In this document: one piece after another, positions 39,843 through 42,547 of the stretch | How positions within the stretch are numbered: the stretch's first letter is position 1 | Layout of the letters: the number at the start of each line of letters is the position of its first letter | NCBI RefSeq assembly: GCF_022179285.1 | Contig: NZ_BPQO01000043.1 | Span: 1 to 42,547, forward strand | DNA length: 42,547 nucleotides | DNA from: Methylobacterium hispanicum | GTDB lineage: Bacteria; Pseudomonadota; Alphaproteobacteria; Rhizobiales; Beijerinckiaceae | Direction of reading: 5' to 3' | Program-made: the position numbers and the translations under genes | Notes under the pieces: generated by a model | What the model was told of the DNA's origin: nothing | Databases searched by the model: none | Seen by the model: only the letters and a program-made list of their open reading frames with translations

Positions 39843-42092
39843 CTACAGTCGCCCGGTCTCGCCGATGAGGACATTGAGCCCGTCGTCGCCGACGATGAAG
39901 GACAGAGCCGGCAGGCTCTCCAGCGAAGCGTTCATCGCCGACCGGCAGAGTTGGACGACGTCCGTGGGGCTCGGCGTCAAAGGGTGCTGCGGTGGGTGGG
40001 AATGCCATTCGCCGATGTACTGGGTCTGGTCCATGGTCCTGGCCAGCCTGCCGGTCACGTCATCCGAAAGCCCGGCGATGCCGCGCTCGAACCCGGTCGG
40101 CGACCCCTTGCTGTCCGGAGGCGCCGGCAGGGGCTCGACGAGGTGCACCTTGCGAGCGAGGCTGTCGACGATGCCGACGGCGGACCCGCCCGTCTCGCTT
40201 GGCAAGACCCCGACCCGCATCGCGACCATTTGGGCGTGCGCATCCGCGTCTACGGTGATCTCCCAATCCAGCAGGGGATACCGCGTCACCGGCGCCGTCC
40301 TCGGGTTGCTGACGCAGACCCGGCCGTCGAGGTCCACGGACCATACTCGGATCGACGCCCCAGCTTGCCCGAGCGCCTGCGCCAGACCTGTGGCCGCAAG
40401 GGAGGATAACAGGGCGATCCGGCTCTCCGGAACGCGGTTGGTGACGGCGCGGCACGCACCGGTGTACGCGAAGCGCTCCCCGACCGCCGTGAGGTGGCGC
40501 TCCAGTTCCGGACGCTGGAGCACAGCGCGGTAGTATTGCGCTTCAAGGTCGCGAAGCGTCAGGGATCGATCCTCCGGCTCGACCAACGCCACCACGGCCT
40601 CGGCAGACGGATTGAAGAAGACGCTGGCCCGCCTTCCCGGCGCGTCTAGGTCGGCCAGATGGCGGCTGGCCGCAACGGAGGCGGACGCGTCGATAATCAC
40701 CGACGCCGCCGCGAGCGCCTCCTTGAGCTCGCCATTCCTTTCACCGGGCCGGAGGACGTTGACGTCGATGGATCGCGCCACCGGCGCTTCCGTGGTCGGC
40801 CTGAAGATGTAGTTCAGCCGGTTTGCTAGCGCGGAAGCCTTGATATGCCCATTCTCCATCGCGCGAAGCGTGTGGCGCGCTAGGTTGTGGGGAAGCAGCC
40901 GGTCGTCATCGACCACGGTCCAATCGAACCGGCCCTCCCGGACAAGGTACTCGGCTACGTGTGACCCGATGGCGCCGGCGCCGACCAACACGACTTTCCG
41001 AGCGTCCCGGCCGGTCCCGCCGGCCAGCGTCGCCGCCCAATCGGGATCGAACGCCCGATGCACCTGCGCCATTTGCACCTGGCACGCGACGAGTGCGGCC
41101 TCGTCGATGACGCCGGCGGGGATCGCGCGTGCGAAGCCGGACGCGGCCGCGTTTGCATGGGCATGCAGTTGTCCGAGGGCCACCCCGATCTCGCCTAACG
41201 ACTTCAGCGTGATGAATACGCGTAGGTCGAGGAGCCCCGGCCTATGGCTGCCATCCGGAGCGACGACGGGAAAGGCGACGATGATGGCAAGGACCCCATG
41301 GAGCCGTGCTCGGTCCCGTTCCTCCGAACCGGCCCAGGCGCGCATCCGCTTCTTCAAGTCCCCAAGCAGGTCGACCCCTCGTTCGGCGAGAAGCGCACCA
41401 AGGGCCGCCACGTTGCGCGGTGCCTTCCTCATGCGGGACATCCGCTCGGGCGGCACGCAGTAGGTGACAGGGATCAGCCGGTTAGCGTCCGCGGTATACG
41501 GCATGGAGCCGGCCGGCATGACGGTGAAGAGTTCCGGGTCGTCCGGCGTGGTGCGGAAGCCAACGAGTTCCACGCTCTCGGCGCGCGACAGTACGGAGGC
41601 TGGAACAACGATCTTTAGCGGCGAGAGCCCGAAGAAGGGATCGACCGGCTGGTGCGGGTCGTGGAGCTCCCCGCGCGCAGCACGCCGGAACCAGAGTTGG
41701 ATACGCTGGAGCATCTCGGCCGGCGTCCAGGTGAGGCGCGCTTCGTCCCAGGGCCTGTCGTCGATGCACATCGCGGCCGGAAAGCCGTCCGGCACCAGCT
41801 GCTGGTGCTCGGTATCCGGAAAACCATCCCGCAGCATCATGACCATCGGCATGGCCGCCGCTGATCCGAATACGATGCCGATGCGCTCGATGCGCTCGAT
41901 CTCAACAACGGGTCGCTGTGGCGCGCCCGTCTGGACGTCTGCGACGATCATCTCGTCCCCGCCCGGGTGACGACGGGCCTCGATGACACGGGCGACCTGG
42001 ACGGCCGAGTCCAGATAGGCCAGCACCGCCTTGGCTTGCGGCGAGGAAAGCCCCCGATCCGGAACGAGGGACCAATCGTCGATCCAGGCCAT
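39843..42092 (-). CDS. E2-E1-JAB triple-fusion ubiquitin-like conjugation enzyme
   Basis: 749 residues. N-terminal E2-like domain (~1-160): a UBC-type sheet, candidate catalytic Cys109 (FPAAMCIDDRPW) and the helix LQRIQLWFRRAARGEL typical of bacterial E2 proteins. A linker/inactive region follows, then an E1/ThiF adenylation domain (~365-600): GAGAIGS (371-377), VVDDDRLLPHNLARH with the Asp and Arg that hold ATP, and candidate catalytic Cys547 (TGACRAV). C-terminal JAB/JAMM metalloprotease domain (~625-749): Glu633, HSHP (697-700), Ser708 and Asp711, the full zinc set. All three activities needed to activate, transfer and remove a C-terminal-glycine modifier are thus in one chain. Type II CBASS uses Cap2 (E2-E1) and a separate Cap3 (JAB); no CD-NTase is visible here. 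It starts five bases after the 108-aa partner gene. Confidence 0.93.
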   Translation of the reverse strand: MAWIDDWSLVPDRGLSSPQAKAVLAYLDSAVQVARVIEARRHPGGDEMIVADVQTGAPQRPVVEIERIERIGIVFGSAAAMPMVMMLRDGFPDTEHQQLVPDGFPAAMCIDDRPWDEARLTWTPAEMLQRIQLWFRRAARGELHDPHQPVDPFFGLSPLKIVVPASVLSRAESVELVGFRTTPDDPELFTVMPAGSMPYTADANRLIPVTYCVPPERMSRMRKAPRNVAALGALLAERGVDLLGDLKKRMRAWAGSEERDRARLHGVLAIIVAFPVVAPDGSHRPGLLDLRVFITLKSLGEIGVALGQLHAHANAAASGFARAIPAGVIDEAALVACQVQMAQVHRAFDPDWAATLAGGTGRDARKVVLVGAGAIGSHVAEYLVREGRFDWTVVDDDRLLPHNLARHTLRAMENGHIKASALANRLNYIFRPTTEAPVARSIDVNVLRPGERNGELKEALAAASVIIDASASVAASRHLADLDAPGRRASVFFNPSAEAVVALVEPEDRSLTLRDLEAQYYRAVLQRPELERHLTAVGERFAYTGACRAVTNRVPESRIALLSSLAATGLAQALGQAGASIRVWSVDLDGRVCVSNPRTAPVTRYPLLDWEITVDADAHAQMVAMRVGVLPSETGGSAVGIVDSLARKVHLVEPLPAPPDSKGSPTGFERGIAGLSDDVTGRLARTMDQTQYIGEWHSHPPQHPLTPSPTDVVQLCRSAMNASLESLPALSFIVGDDGLNVLIGETGRL

Positions 42093-42097
42093 CGTGC

Positions 42098-42424
42098 TCA
42101 GCCCTGGCGCGCCGTCGACGTGGTCGATGCCGCCGCCACGCTCGGCGCGGCGAGCGCGAGGCCCACGCCATAGCGGCTGATCTCGTAGCGGACGGGCTTG
42201 GGCTTACCGACCGCAGGCTCCATCGTGACGATGAAATCGCCCTGCTTTTCGCGAACGACGCGGCGATGGTGGTTGGCGGCCTGGCGATGCGGTGGCTGCT
42301 TGTCGGCGTCCTCGACGGTGCCAGGGGTGGGAATGGGCCAACTCGGCGACACGATGGTGCAGCGCTTCCGACCCTGGGTCTCGAACAGCCACTTCACGTT
42401 CGGGACAGCCTCCGTCTCGGTCAC
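42098..42424 (-). CDS. Unknown 108-aa partner of the E2-E1-JAB fusion, ends in Gly
   Basis: 108 residues from GTG 42424 with GGAG six bases upstream. Five bases separate its stop from the fusion gene, so they form one operon. It has a short N-terminal beta-like part (VKWLFETQGRKRCTIVSPSWP), a charged middle (HRQAANHHRRVVREKQGDFIV), YEISRYGVGLAL and a flexible Ala/Ser/Thr tail ending in ARQG. A flexible tail with terminal glycine is what an E1 enzyme adenylates, so it may be the modifier or a conjugation target. No similarity to ubiquitin is obvious. An IS element begins ~18 bases upstream, so the true 5' end could be truncated. Function unknown. Confidence 0.62.
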   Translation of the reverse strand: MTETEAVPNVKWLFETQGRKRCTIVSPSWPIPTPGTVEDADKQPPHRQAANHHRRVVREKQGDFIVTMEPAVGKPKPVRYEISRYGVGLALAAPSVAAASTTSTARQG

Positions 42425-42442
42425 ACCCCGCTCCGGACCTAA

Positions 42443-42547
42443 GAGCCTGTTTGAGGTCCTCCGCCGGCCGTCCCCATCTGTCTCGTGTCACCAATACACG
42501 ATCCGTCTGGCAGGACGGAGGAGAGAGCAGATGTGGACGGACCGGCA
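42443..42547 (+). mobile_element. Left end of an IS5-type insertion sequence (runs past window end)
   Basis: The stretch beginning GAGCCTGTTTGAGG at 42443 has the look of an IS5-family terminal repeat and is preceded by CTAA, a typical target. It leads into a strong ribosome site and the start of a transposase-like frame at 42531. The right end lies outside the window, so the repeats and target duplication cannot be checked. Confidence 0.6.
42531..42547 (+). CDS. IS5-family transposase, first five codons only
   Basis: ATG 42531 follows a GGAGGAGAGAG ribosome site at 42517-42527 and reads MWTDR before the window ends. Transposases of the IS5 family (IS427 group) commonly start MWTxxxR. Five residues cannot prove the family, but together with the terminal-repeat-like sequence at 42443 it is the best reading. 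The transposase would be transcribed away from the E2-E1-JAB operon. Confidence 0.55.

Noticed and set aside
39843..42092. Assigning the E2-E1-JAB gene to type II CBASS
   Set aside because: No CD-NTase or known CBASS effector is visible and the JAB domain is fused instead of separate. The missing partner could lie beyond the window, so CBASS is left open but not called.
42204..42494. Second open frame overlapping the 108-aa gene and the IS end
   Set aside because: It runs in a different frame through both the IS end and the gene, with Arg/His-rich low-complexity product.

Overview
The window is very GC-rich, densely coded chromosomal (or large-replicon) DNA from an alphaproteobacterium. A Methylobacterium/Methylorubrum-type genome is the best fit. 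The reasons are two HWE-family histidine kinases, a NepR-like small protein, a DUF3768 protein, many PAS-rich hybrid kinases and the codon use. The genus is inferred, since no rRNA or other marker gene is present. No tRNA, rRNA or CRISPR array was seen.

Layout. (1) 1-13.8 kb is a sensory cluster. It holds the 3' end of a hybrid kinase facing a close paralogue tail to tail, a GAF + 5xPAS HWE kinase, a small LOV-like HWE kinase without the photoactive cysteine, a NepR-like peptide overlapping a receiver that has lost its phosphoacceptor, a CHASE3 hybrid kinase and a membrane diguanylate cyclase. (2) 13.9-17.5 kb has a LysR regulator divergent from two SDR proteins, an NTF2-like protein and a VOC protein, then the relic of a third SDR. 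(3) 17.5-21.6 kb is an accessory patch: a resolvase-like protein without a recognisable catalytic serine, two proteins sharing a C-terminal DPxGR domain, the remains of a duplicated divergent module, and a protein with weak Rep-like features. (4) 21.6-23.8 kb is a DUF4394 / ECF sigma / RskA-type anti-sigma operon. (5) 24.2-28.6 kb is an HAE1-type RND pump with its lipoprotein adaptor. (6) 28.6-34.3 kb has two small exported proteins and a same-strand run TetR - ABC exporter - response regulator - sensor kinase, with a perfect TetR-type operator upstream. (7) 34.3-38.2 kb holds poorly known genes, including a macrodomain-like protein and a monooxygenase-like gene broken by one in-frame amber codon. 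(8) 38.2-42.5 kb is a second accessory block: a DUF3768 protein, a Tudor/SH3-like protein behind a leader ORF with a hairpin and a strong promoter, an E2-E1-JAB triple fusion with an upstream 108-residue partner ending in glycine, and the left end of an IS5-type element at the window edge.

How the parts may work together. Region 1 looks like several membrane and soluble sensors feeding phosphorelay, c-di-GMP and possibly the general stress response (HWE kinases plus NepR-like protein). Regions 4 to 6 are envelope stress and efflux functions. The most novel parts are the ubiquitin-like conjugation fusion with its small partner (39.8-42.4 kb) and the duplicated resolvase-like / DPxGR module (18.1-20.6 kb).
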